From Phaeoceros laevis (taxonomy: Eukaryota; Anthocerotophyta; Anthocerotopsida; Notothyladales): a stretch of DNA of 64,000 nt. Both the position numbers and the translations under genes were made by a program. A model generated the notes under the pieces. The model made no database searches, was not told the DNA's origin, and saw only the letters and a program-made list of their open reading frames with translations. The stretch's first letter is position 1. Each line of letters begins with the position of its first letter. The stretch is taken from positions 1 through 64,000 of the forward strand of contig JBNGIQ010009000.1 of assembly GCA_049999765.1 (NCBI GenBank). The letters are read 5' to 3'. Positions 45,325-56,356 of this stretch are shown here, piece by piece.

Positions 45325-45955
45325 AACTACTTGGAAGCTGGGACTCAACAAGTGGAATGGGCTTGCTAGCCTAGGGCGAATCGTCCCTTTTAAGCTGTAG
45401 ACAGCACTCCGTGCATCTTCCTCCACATCATAAGCCACTAAATCGCCCAAACTTTCCTTCGAAGTCATCAATGATCAGATCTAGACTAGACACAGCGTTT
45501 GCCCAGCGAAAACTGTGCAGTGGTAAAGGTGAAGTACTAGCTTAGTAGGACCAAGCCTCTCCTCCACGGAGGGCCCCCAGAATAATTGCGGAGCAGAAGC
45601 AGAAAGCTGGCTCCACAGGAACTTGAAAAGTCCATCTCCCAAATGTCGGCGTTGAATGGGCCGAGTGGATGTCCAACTCTCCCTTCTAAGACAACTGTAG
45701 TCAATGTCGAATTTTGGGAAGAAAATAAGCTGACTCGTGGGAGTACACGGGAGGAACACCCAATGATCACTTCAAAATACCCGGTAGGCAGAGATTTCAC
45801 TTGCGCTCACTTGTGCACAAAATGATCGTACTCGCTCACAGCAAACTTCAAAGGCAACTCTAGCCACTGCTGCGTGAAAGGATTGATCACACCCGTCTTG
45901 CACGTTGCAACACAAAGAGTGAAGTTGCTTGAACTTGTCCAGCAAACTTCAATTT
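45325..45955 (-). pseudogene. F-box/kelch pseudogene, group 2, internally deleted
   Basis: Minus-strand pieces match the group 2 gene at 56357 in order: KFKQLHSLCCNVQDG (about 45940-45900), then QQWLELPLKFAVSEYDHF, then SLPTGYFEVII...LPRVSLFSSQNSTLT (45800-45690), then after a deletion IWEMDFSS (45640), then VAYDVEEDARSAVYS and LLSPSF near 45340. The F-box itself and two propeller segments are missing, and stops and frameshifts break the rest. It sits head-to-tail behind PME2 on the same strand. Confidence 0.85.
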
Positions 45956-46587
45956 GCGCCCAGTTTGCCAAAATCCCGAAGAGTTATGCTTTTTCCTAGA
46001 CGTTTGGTTTTGGTTAGGTCTCGAGCAGACAAGGCACCAGTTTTGTTCTATCTGAAGCTGCCAAAAGAAGTGGTGAGGCTATCATTGCCGTGTTCAAACT
46101 GCATCTCCTATCGTATCTCTTGGTGCTTACACTCACATAACGGCATATGGGAGACACCTCCACTGACTGGTTTTATTCCGTTATCAGGTTTTTACAATCT
46201 TCCCTTTCCACCAGGCTTGGAAGAAGGAAAGGCTTTCTACATTTTCTTCTTGTCAAGCCTGGACTCATGAAGAACCGAGTCATCTGCGATTATTCCAATA
46301 TCTCCCAGCTACCCCAGCTGATCTCACCAGGAGCTTCTAAATAACGCGAGCACACAACCCAGCCCCAGCATGCTGAAAATGATCCATGACTGGCTGGTGC
46401 TTCACTTTCTCAATAGCTGGCAAGCTTGAATCTGTACACTTCTGACTACTAAATCAATCAATCAATCTATATACCGATGCTAAACTCGTGCAGATACTAG
46501 CCAGCAGTCCTGGTTTCGCTTTGGTGAGCCAAGAAAACCCAACTCCGGCAAACAAGCGCATCACCCAAACTGGATCCTTGGTTTTTC
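45956..46587. other. Spacer between F-box pseudogene and PME2
   Basis: No gene supported; contains the PME2 3' flank and an AATC microsatellite near 46452. Confidence 0.5.
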
Positions 46588-48221
46588 TCATATGCTAACA
46601 AAGTCCTTGCCATTGATGAAGTCCAATGTGATGAAAGGAGCAGCCTGTGCATCTGTCAGAAACTTCATCCACGGCACAAAGCCATTGTTTACGGCGCCGG
46701 GGCCAAAGCATTTGTACAGTCCGTAGAAGACAGTCCTGAGGATCCAAATCAAGCACTCCCACAAGGTTATTCAAAATTAAGCCACACAGTCTGCTCTTGA
46801 AAGATGGAATTCATGATGCCATCCAGTTGGAAGATTTGGAAAATGAGGTGATCTGGAAGGATAGCTCACTTTTGTCTGCGCGAGTCGCCCCAGTCGTTCC
46901 ACCCGTCGCTGCGGATGTTTTTGGCAGCAAAATTGGTGTAAGAAAACACCACTCTGGAGGCCTCGCCCCAAGCTCTGCCGAAGTAGAGCATTCCGGTTCC
47001 CGTCACCTTGCAGTTGATGAAAGAGAAGCCTGTGTCCTCGGATGTGCTTGTCCTCTTCTGCGCTGTGAGAGACCCAGTGGCCTTGGCAATGGAGTTCAGC
47101 TGGCAAGACTGATCACAGACAGAGAGGCAGGTTGTCAGTCTCGAAACTAGTCAAAACTGGGCATTCAAGCAACTTTGCTGAGGACTTGCTTAGGAAGGGA
47201 TGTGGTTATCACCTGGTAAATCGACTGGCCGTCGCCGAAAATGTAGTCGATGGACCCCTGAATGAAGCTGTTTTTGAAGTAGTGCCTGCCTTTGTGGTCG
47301 TACAAGGTGTCCTGGGCTCCTAGGAAGCCGCAGGAATCGAACTGGGCGTAGTCACCTGAAATCCTCAGGGCCACAGCTTGCTTGCCCACGGCTCCAGGAG
47401 GCGGCGATGGCGCGGAATTCTGCGGAATCCAAGCGGAAAATTCTCAACTTTGTGTAACAGCTTCAGATGCTTCTGCAGTTCTGCTCTTGAAAGTTCAAGG
47501 AAGGATTTCAAAAAAACTGTAGGAGGGGGAATGGATTCGTGAATTCGAACCTCAAAGGTGATGCCGCTGGCGATGAAGTGATGGGAGTTGATAGCCACAG
47601 AGGCGCTCTTGAAGGTGCTGGAGTCCCCGGCAATGTCGTCCCATGTGATTTTGGTCACGTCCCTCCCAGCGCCCTCGAATGTGATGTAGGGCTTGCTCGA
47701 CGGAACGTCCACCTTCTCCCTGCCAAACATGCAGTGATTCCAATTCATGAATGCTTGAAACCAGCTGGCTCTTGCAAGATCCTCGCAACAGCAGAACAGA
47801 ATTTGCACAATTCCAAGACGATTTCACCAGTACTAGCACCACCGGGGGCAGCTCAAGCAAATGTCACTCACTTGTAGGTGCCAGCAGCAATTCGGATGAT
47901 GATGCGGTTCTTGTTATTCTTGGGCACAGCATTCACAGCCGCCTGAACCGTCTGGTAGTTGGCTCCACTCTTGCCCACCGTGATGATGTTGGCCACGCCC
48001 GAAGCAAAGACGACGGCATCCACGGGCGCAACCTGCGGGGCGTTGGCCGCGATAGCGCTCCTGTTGGCCACCCGGTCTATCCAGGCGAAGTATTTCGCTT
48101 CGATGGCCGCATGATCGTCGGGAACGGTGGGTTCCTCGGCCAATGTGGGTCGGCCCAGGAGCAAGACGACCGCCAGGAGAGCCAAAGTGGTCAGCAGAGC
48201 CGTCCGACGAGGAAGAGCCAT
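46588..48221 (-). CDS. Pectin methylesterase (PME2), QRT1-like, five exons
   Basis: Exons 48221-47872, 47719-47551, 47419-47213, 47108-46870 and 46735-46588 (minus) join to 370 residues; introns 152, 131, 104 and 134 bp. The N-terminus [21 protein letters not shown] is a clear signal peptide. All catalytic motifs are canonical: [45 protein letters not shown] and [14 protein letters not shown]. There is no PMEI domain, so it is a group II (pro-less) enzyme that should be secreted and de-esterify pectin. It converges tail-to-tail with PME1 across the F-box pseudogene. The third exon is 207 nt, as in PME1 and PME3, supporting the exon model. Confidence 0.94.
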
Positions 48222-51200
48222 TGCGGAAGGGACCTTGCTGCTCTGCAGTCTGAGCAATCTTCCGTTTAGAAGATGGTGACTGGTGCGGAATTCCAATTCC
48301 GGAATGCGACGATGCAGGTCCTGGAGCCTCGGAAATCCTTTCGGTTTCGAGTCTTCCTGTCCCAGCATGCGCCCGGAGGTGAAATGTGAGCCTCCTACTC
48401 CCCAGCCTTCTCCTCCTGGCTAGAGCTAGCTACCATACAGCTAGCGCAGGCTGTCAGAGGAGGCGCGCTCAGAGGAGGAGGAGACTGAGGACAAGAGGCG
48501 GAGGCAGGGCGTTTAAGAAGGCCCGGGAGGGGGCGGTGGGAGGCCATGGTCCGACAAACAGGTGTAACTACCTCAGCTCCAGCTCCAGCAAAAGGTAGCT
48601 ACCAGTCCAGCGTGAAAAATCGTAGACGCCGTGTGCGAGGAGGCAGGGAGGGACCTCATCCATCTCCACAGCGTCCCAAACAAGAGGCAACTGTTGCTTC
48701 CTGCGAGCTGGCAGAGGTAGAGAGAGCCGGTGTCAAGGAGTGTTGTGGGAGCTCAAATCCGTGCTCCGTGCTTAAGCACTTGCGCAGCTGTGCGGGCGCC
48801 AGGATTACGTGGAGAGAGAGAGGAGTTGTGACCAAATTTGAGCTCATCAGGGAGATCAGCCTCGGACAGATGTGGGCCAGCTGGCGACAAAGAGACATGT
48901 ATGAATCAGCAGCTCCCGTGGGCTGGGCAAGCTGGAAAAGAGGAAAAGGTGGAACTTTTCTTTCCAAGCGCTAGCTATGTAATATTGGAAGCTTCGCAGC
49001 CTCCCTCCTGTGGCATTCGGCTCACATGCAAGCGCGCACCTCACTCACTCAGTGACACACATATATCTCTGTAAAAATCTTGCTCAGCACTCCTTCCCTG
49101 GAGTTGTCTGATGTTTTCAGGTGCGTATTCATCAGTTCTTTTGATGGCCATCCCTGCTGTGGTGGCCCACTGCGTGTTGCTCTACAAGCAAGCCTCGGAA
49201 AGCAGAAAGTTCCTGAGTCTTTCATTTCAAGAGCCAAAAAAGGGAGGAAGAATGATTCAACCAGGATTGCAGTACTTTCAAGTTATCCCCTCCTCAGGGC
49301 GTACACTCCCTCATTCCTTTGGCATGCCATAATCCGCCACTGCTAGGACACAATTGCACTGAGTGTCCTCTGTCTCATCACGTCTTAGGCATGCCTGGAT
49401 TCCACAAACAAAACAAACTGTAGCCCGTGCATTCATCATTCATTCCCCAAGGTTGCAAGCAAAGCTCTTGCGCCCATTTGTTGGTAAAAAGCCAGCAGCA
49501 GCAAAAGACAGATTTGAGAGGCTGCCAACTTTGCAGGATACATGATGTTGCCGTCGCAGCCGTTGCAGCTACAGTAGCTAGCTAGGACCAATTAAGCGTC
49601 CCTCCCTTTGGCCATACATGTGCAGCAGCTGGCGATCGATTGCCAGCTTCTTTAGATGCGGATGCTAGCGATCTGACACTGCACCCAAAGTCGGGGTAGA
49701 GACATGTATTCTGGACAGCCAAGACGACACCTTTGTGGTGTCTGTCCCAGCTAGGACAGTACATGTATTGATCATTCGTCAAGCTTTTTCTCTTGGCCTG
49801 GCTTGACGGCAATACCGATATTTACAGGCTGTAAGGTCTCCGACGGAGAGGGTGCCACTTCAGCTAACGGTTTGCTGCGCAAGGCCGGCATATGGCAGAG
49901 CGTTGCGATATCTGGCAGAAAGCATCCGGCCACTTGTCAGGAAGCCGGGTTAGGCTGCCGCCTGATAGAGGCAGCACGTTTCTGACAGGCGCAGCGTGGC
50001 CGTCTGTGGCAGGAGGAAGAAGAAGAACTCTAGTGTTGGATGGGCCGTCTGTGTCAGGACGCTCCTTCTTGCACGGAGGGGTTGCCACCAGTTAAGCTGC
50101 CATTGGGTTGATGAGGCATAAGAGAGGGACTTGGACCAAGCTTGTAGCTTTAGAGGTGGGATGGAAGGAAGGAACCATGGGGCTCTAGCCGTGGAGGATG
50201 AGTGAGTTTGTGAGTGGGGTTGCACCCACTTCCGCCTTTGATGGTGGACATCTTTGTCGGCTTGGAGCCACATGGAAGCCATGCACAGTCGGGTCATCTG
50301 CTCACGCCGGAATGCGCTTCCTGTGATCGACGAAGACGGCCAGCACTTGCCCCAGCCCTTGTCCTTCCTGTGATGCATGACATGTACAAGAATCGGTCAA
50401 TAAGTGAAAGGAACTGTGGCAGCTAATGCTGCCTCGCTCTTGGCATGAGAACAGGCCCTCTTCCTGCTGCTGCCATCACCCATGTTGTGGTGGTGGCCAG
50501 CTCGGAATCTTGTATCACACATACTATGTCAACAGCACCACTCATCTAGCATGCACTGCGACTCTATCTCCTGCAGTTTGCTTCTCCTTCATCAATCTGC
50601 ACTTCCTCTCAGCAGCAGCAAACAAGAAGGATGCATTAGATACATTTTCCAATTGTTGTTTTTTGCATGTTGTTGACTGAGTGTCTTCCACCTCCTCCAC
50701 TCACAAGTGCACCTGCCAGGAGGAAGCCGGGCTGTGACAGCTAGCTTGCCGGCCAGTCAAAAGACGCAGACGTAGGTGGGCTAGCCCTTGACAGGCGCAG
50801 ACATGCGAATTCGTCTGTTTTGTCAGACGAGGTGTGCGGGTAGAAGGACAGCTACAAAGCCAAGGAATCTGGACCAACTCTCACAACCAGACGAAAGAAG
50901 GCCGACCTAGAGCCCAGGGATGAATGGATTTGGGTACCACTAGTAATCACAATTGAGCTTTGCTGGCACACACAAGGACAGACAGCCACAGAGGAGTCTG
51001 AGCGTGGCCACATTGATCTGGATAAGGAGAGAAAGAGGGCAGGGTAGCTGCTGGAAAGAAGAAGTTCGATCAGGACTTTCTTTTGAGGAGACGTCTGTTC
51101 AGGTTGTGTTGTTTGGTGGTACCGACTAGGACAGTGCATGGGTATTCCATGTGAGCATGCACTTACAGCACCAAATTCACTCACCTACACCGATCTGCTT

Positions 51201-52575
51201 GCTTGTTGGTACTGTAGGCGGGGCTACCACCTCCAGATATAGCAAGAGATGGACATGGTCACTCACCGACACAGCTGCCACACCCCCTGCTTGTTGGTTG
51301 GTACCCTGGACAGAGCTACCTCCTCCAGATGTAGCAGATGATGGAAATGGTCAGCTTGCCAACCGCTGCCAAACTCTCTGCTTGGATGGAGCAAATGGAA
51401 CAGTAGCTGCTGTGCCTCCTTGAGGGCATGCCTGAGCAAGAATGAGTGTCCCGATTCCGCCCGCCGTTAGGGAATCTCGTTCCGGCTGTTTGTCTATTCC
51501 TGTTGTTCTTACAGGCAAGACGTCAGCCTGGGAATGCACGATCGGCAACAAAATTGCTCTTGGGCAGTCTAAACTACACACTCCCACGCTCGGGCACCAC
51601 TTCCCGCGTGATGAGCCCTCCCCCAGTTCCTCCCTTCCCTGCTGCACGTGTTTCTATCATTGCAGACTAGCAGCAGCGGTGCTTTCAGGCTTGGGAGAGG
51701 AGGGAAGCGAGGTGCAACTGAGGGACGCAATAATCGGAACTGGAGTGGGAAAAGGGCCGAACGGCCCAGCCTACACAGCACCACGACGACGGTGACGTGA
51801 AGGAGGCGAAACGCTTAGGCAGCTTCAGCCGGAAGGAAGGCAACGAACGGCAGCAGCAGCAGCAGCAGCAGTGGCAGTGGGGCCCGAATGCGCAATGCGC
51901 AACTGAAGAGGTATCACACAATTTTCAGCAAAGGGACAGGACGGCCCTGATGAGCGAGGCGGGGTCCCACGGCACGTATGACGTGCGCACTCTCTACAAG
52001 ACACCTTCACCTTTGTGTGCTTGCCATGCAGCTGTACATGTACCCCCGTGCTGTCTGTCTTTCTCTACTCTTCTTTTGCACTAGTCTACCTTGGGCGAAA
52101 GGACTTGGCAGGACCGAGTCTGGTCTTTTTTATTAGCAAAAGCAGGAGACAGACAAGGCAATCCGGCACCTATGTTGGGGGTGATCCAACTAGCCCCGGT
52201 TGAAAAATCGTAGGGGATCCGCTGGGTCCCCCTCGCGTCCAAGATTAGGCTTGCACTTTGCTCCAGCTCATCGTCACCAAATCCTTTTCACATGCATGCA
52301 GGCCTAGGGACCCAGTTGGAGGAGGCTTGGCTGGCTGGCTGATGAGGTCCCGAGCTTCATCTTCTTCAGACGTTACCTCGTTGTAGCTTTCCCACTGAGA
52401 AGATGCGGAGCAAGCTTACAGTGAGTCCTGCCCCTCCCCACACCACTGGGAGATTCTTTCTTTCTTGGCGGAAGCAAGTTACTCTATCCTGACCTGCCCT
52501 ACTAGCCAACAGAATTCGTCACCCTAGGTGGCCTGTTTCTTGTTATGAAAGTGGTAGTCTCATGTGGTTCCAAGC
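48222..52575. other. Intergenic, 4.3 kb without a supported gene
   Basis: The left end is the PME2 promoter and leader. Elsewhere only random-looking frames were found. Repeats: an imperfect ~88-bp tandem duplication at about 51201-51376 (units beginning GCTTGTTGGT), and a (CAG)n run at about 51851-51872. A hidden multi-exon gene cannot be excluded. Confidence 0.45.
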
Positions 52576-53065
52576 ACGAGGCTCTGACTATGTATATGAT
52601 AGTGTTTAATCTGTAGAGGACGCTTGCTCTTAGATTTTTGGGGGGATCCCACCCCAAAAGTGTCGTTGTGAAGAAACCGGTTTCTGGGTATTTGCATGCC
52701 CACCATGGCCGGCCGGGTGATATCCAAGCCCTGGTCCCCGCCTTCGTGACTTGTCCCAAGCATATCCTATCCTCAGCAGCAAGAATGAGTCGCGCCCCCC
52801 CTCCTTGACTATAGACCAGGCAGATAGATAGCCGGTAGCAGCCAAAAGAGTGACCGCACATCAAGTTGGTCTTTCCAGTCAATCGAAGACTAACAAAGCC
52901 CATTCTGGAGTGCTGGTTTCCAGTCAATCGAAGACTAACAAAGTCCATTCTGGAGTGCTGGATGCTTCCAACAGCGAGCATTACTTTGTGTTGCTGTTGG
53001 AGCATCAGCGAGCATTACTTTGTGTTGCTGTTTTGATCAAGGCAGCTACCACATCTTAAATATGC
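52576..53065 (+). repeat. Left copy of a long direct repeat flanking the F-box array
   Basis: This segment matches 61378-61757 in the same orientation over most of its length, sharing phrases such as CTGACTATGTATATG, TTTCTGGGTATTTGCATGCC, GGCCGGCCGGGTGAT and AAAAGAGTGACCGCAC. This copy carries extra internal duplications: a 45-bp unit starting at 52872 and 52917, and a short AGCGAGCATTACTTTGTG unit twice after 52974. It lies where the downstream flank of an F-box gene would be, suggesting a lost gene copy to its left. Confidence 0.8.
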
Positions 53066-53980
53066 TTCTGTGATTCCATCTTAAATATGCTTCACGTGAA
53101 TCACAGACACTGACAAAACTATGCCCCAAGTTCTTGACGGAAGTCAAAGAGAAAGCTATGACTTGTGTGCATCCCTTGTGTCGTGTTGAGCTCAAATAAT
53201 TGGTGGTCTTAGCCTCTGCATCGAGGTGCAGTTCAAGCAGCCGTGGGTTGGTGACAACTAGTTCAGGCCTACCATCACTGTGCTATGTTTTGTCAATTGT
53301 GTGGTCACGCATCTTGCTTGGCTGCTTGCTTCATCAGGCTGCTTGTTTGCTGATAAGCGTGACTAGAAACAGGCAGAAGACCTCCTCTGAGCTGGGTAGG
53401 TGGTTTGATCAAGGACGAAGCAATTTTGCAGGAAGGAGCTCAAGTACCGAAAGTGATGGTGAGTACTTCTGAGCTCCCAAAATCAACAGATGCGTAAGCA
53501 CGCAGGCATGGCCTTTCAGAGAACCTGTAAGTCTTAGCATCATCAAGCAAGCATTACCTCCAGGCTGTGGTGCAAGGAAGGATACCCCCGCTGCCAGCTC
53601 TGTGGGGGAGCACTACCTTGCAAATGATAAACTGGGACTGGATTGCGAGGCTGCTTTTGCAAAGTGAAGCTCAACTGTGTTCCCGGCCTACCTGAGTTGG
53701 ACAAGGAATCACCTCAGCCTGGTGTTCTTACAGAATCTGGTGTACAGTCAGTCTGGGCATAAGTGGATAGTAAGTGATTTGCACTTGCAACCTACTCCCA
53801 CTAGTCTAGAGAACTTTGTCCTGGACGTCCTTTGTGTGGTGCCGAATTCTCCTCGTGCTGCGTGAAAAGCTTGGTACCGCAAGTAAACAAGTCTCAAATG
53901 CACCAGTCACTCAGTCATCAGTTTCAGCATGCTGGGTTGGGTGCTTGCGTTTTTGTGTGGTACAAACAAGCTTCTGTAAA
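53066..53980 (+). repeat. Upstream flank unit of a group 2 F-box gene, copy 1
   Basis: From about 53293 to 53950 this is homologous to 55301-55940, sharing AGGAAGGAGCTCAAGTACCG, GGTGAGTACTTCTGAGCT, CACTTGCAACCTACTCCCAC (with one change) and CATGCTGGGTTGGGTGCTT-like phrases. It is therefore a duplicated 5' flank. No independent gene is supported. Confidence 0.75.
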
Positions 53981-54475
53981 GTCAGCTGGGCCAGCCGCAG
54001 ATTTTCTTCTATGACTCAGTTTCTTCATGAAACCAAGAAATGTACGAAGCTTTTTCGAAGCCTGGAACTTGCTAAAAATTGTCAAACGCTGATAGCGAAA
54101 TGAGAACCGGTCACCTGAGATGTCTCCACTGCTTCAGTAATGTGTCCCAAAATGTAAGAACCAAGAGATGCGACACAGCAGCTTGGACACGTATGATTCT
54201 TGTCGAGACGTGCAGCTGGGCGGAAGCACAAGACCTAAGCAGAAACGATTAGCATTAGCAAATGCTAATGGACTCAGCTAGGCCAGCCGCAGATTTTCTT
54301 CTATGACTCCGTTTCTTCATGAAACCAAGAAATGTACGAAGCTTTTTCGAAGCCTGGAACTTGCTAAAAATTGTCAAACGAAATGAGAACCGGTCACCTG
54401 GTCACCTGAGATGTCTCCACTGCTTTAGTAATGTGTCCCAAAATCTAAGAACCAAGAGATGCGACACAGCAAGCA
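53981..54475 (+). repeat. Tandem duplication of about 205 bp within the flank
   Basis: 53981-54185 and 54271-54475 are nearly identical (GAAACCAAGAAATGTACGAA and GAACCAAGAGATGCGACACA in both), with about 85 bp between them. A more diverged third copy occurs at about 55945-56165. Confidence 0.85.
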
Positions 54476-54561
54476 AATGCTACTTGCAAAGTGACCTGAA
54501 CACAGCTCTTCGCGTTTTGGCGCCAACAGAGCACGGTGCTACACCATACTGTGCCGGGAGC

Positions 54562-55310
54562 AATGGCGGATGGAATGGAGCTGCCACCGCGGCCCCTTTG
54601 GAGGAAGGAGCAAGCTCCTTGTATGACTCGTCATCCAACTCTTTGGATGGCTACTCGTCGGAACCAGCGATCATGAATTCTTCGGATAGGTATTCCTCCT
54701 CAGACGACTCACAAGACTCGGACGACTCCTTGGATGGCTACTCTTCGAAAACGTTCTACATGTGCAATTTTTTCTGGCGAGAGCAAACCAGGATTATCAA
54801 TGCCTCCACTTTGACGCACATTCAGAACAAGCACGCCAACTCCAAGAAAGGGCTGAAGCACTGTAAACATTTCGAGACAAAGGCGGAAGAGCCCCATTTT
54901 CTGGTGCGCGTGATGCAGGGCTGGCTGGTGGAACAGTCTCCTGCGATTGGGTCAGACTCCTGGTGGTTCAACGAGATTGTTGAAGAACCTCCTGCTGCTG
55001 CTGCTGCTGAGGAGAGCACGGACCCGGCTGTGTGGAGCAGGTTGCCAGAAGAAGTGCTAGAAAGGTGCGTGGCAATGCTGCCATTGAGCAGCCGGTGCTG
55101 GTTTGCGGTGGTAGCCAAGGGCTGGCGGAGCTTCCTCCAGTCTTCGGAGTTCAAGCAGTTGTGTAGTAATGTGGGGCCTGTGAGTGTGGCCCAAGCTCTC
55201 GGCTTTTCCTGCGCTGTTATTGTCGGTGCCGCCCTCACCAGCCGAGGACGTGTGGTTGGGCAGTACCAGGTACGTCGAAGATGCAGTTTTCGCCGGTTGT
55301 CAATTGCGAC
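54562..55310 (+). pseudogene. Truncated F-box gene, group 2
   Basis: The frame shares the acidic leader (SLYDSSSNSLDGYSS), the HIQNKHANSKKGLKHC module, EEPHFLVRVMQGWLVEQ and a complete F-box (WSRLPEEVLERCVAMLPLSS...VVAKGWRSFL, about 55030-55160) with the gene at 56357. After the F-box, about 1 kb of propeller is missing: at about 55275 the sequence jumps to GAAGATGCAGTTTTCGCCGG, which corresponds to the 3' end of the propeller (compare 57670-57690), followed by the flank of the next unit. The ATG equivalent to 56357 (near 54561) is out of frame with the body. It might still produce an F-box-only peptide, but is most likely dead. Confidence 0.8.
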
Positions 55311-56356
55311 ATCCCGCATCTTGCTTCGCTGCTTGCTTCATTAGGCTTGTTTGCTGATAAGAATGATCAGAATCAGGCAGAAGACCTCCTATCCGCTGGC
55401 TAAGGGGTCTAGCAAGGAGGCAGCAATGTTACAGGAAGGAGCTCAAGTACCGGGAGTGCTGGTGAGTACTTCTGAGCTTCCACAATCAACAGATTCGTAT
55501 TCATGCATGCATGGCCTTTGAGAGACCTGTAGTCTTAGCACCAGTAAGCAAGCAATATTTCCAGGCTGTGGCGTAGGTAAGGACACCTCCGCTGCTAGCT
55601 CTGTGAGGAGCAATACCTGGCAAATGACAAACTCGGACCGGATGGAGAGGCTGCTTTTGCAAGGTGGAGCCTAACTGTCTTTCTGGCCTGCCGGAGTTGG
55701 ACAAAGGATTCAACTCAACCTTGGTGTTGTCACCCAATCTGGTATACATTCAGTCTGCATAAGTGGGTAGTAAGTGATGTGCACTTGCGACCTACTCCCA
55801 CTAGTTTAAAGGACTTTGCCCTGGACGTCCTTGTATGGTGCCCGATTCTCTCATGTGCTTGGTGAAAACCTGGGCATCGCAAGTAAACTAGTCTCGGATG
55901 CACCAATCTCAGTTTCACCAGGCTGGGTTGGGTGCTTCCTTCAAAGTCTGCGAGATCAGCTGGGCCAGCTGAAGATGTGCTTCTGTAACTATTCTTCGTA
56001 AACTTGTGAAGCCAAGAAATGTAGCTAGTTCTAACGTTCTCCTCGGTCCAAGCCTGGAAGGGCCAACATTGTAAAAAGCTGATAGCTAAATAAAAACCGG
56101 TCACTTCCACTGCTGTAGTACTGTAACACTGTTCATAGAAATGAACCAAGAGATGCGACTTTTGGCAGCTTGAACACTCCAATTGTAATAGCCTCGTGAT
56201 TCTCTTGTCGCAGACGCGCAGCTCGGCAGAAGAAGAGGAATGTGCCTCCTAAGCAGAAACGCTTACCAAAAACCTACTGGCAAAGTGACATGAACACAAC
56301 TCTTTGGCGTTTTGGCGCCAAGAACCACGGTGCTGCTCGAGGCTGTGCCGGGAGCA
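55311..56356 (+). repeat. Upstream flank unit of a group 2 F-box gene, copy 2
   Basis: Homologous to 53293-54180, forming the second period of a roughly 2-kb tandem array. It ends at the start of the intact F-box gene and must contain its promoter. Confidence 0.75.

Noticed and set aside
48386-52500. Many short frames between PME2 and the F-box array
   Set aside because: None has a domain motif, consistent splice sites or a paralogue in the window.
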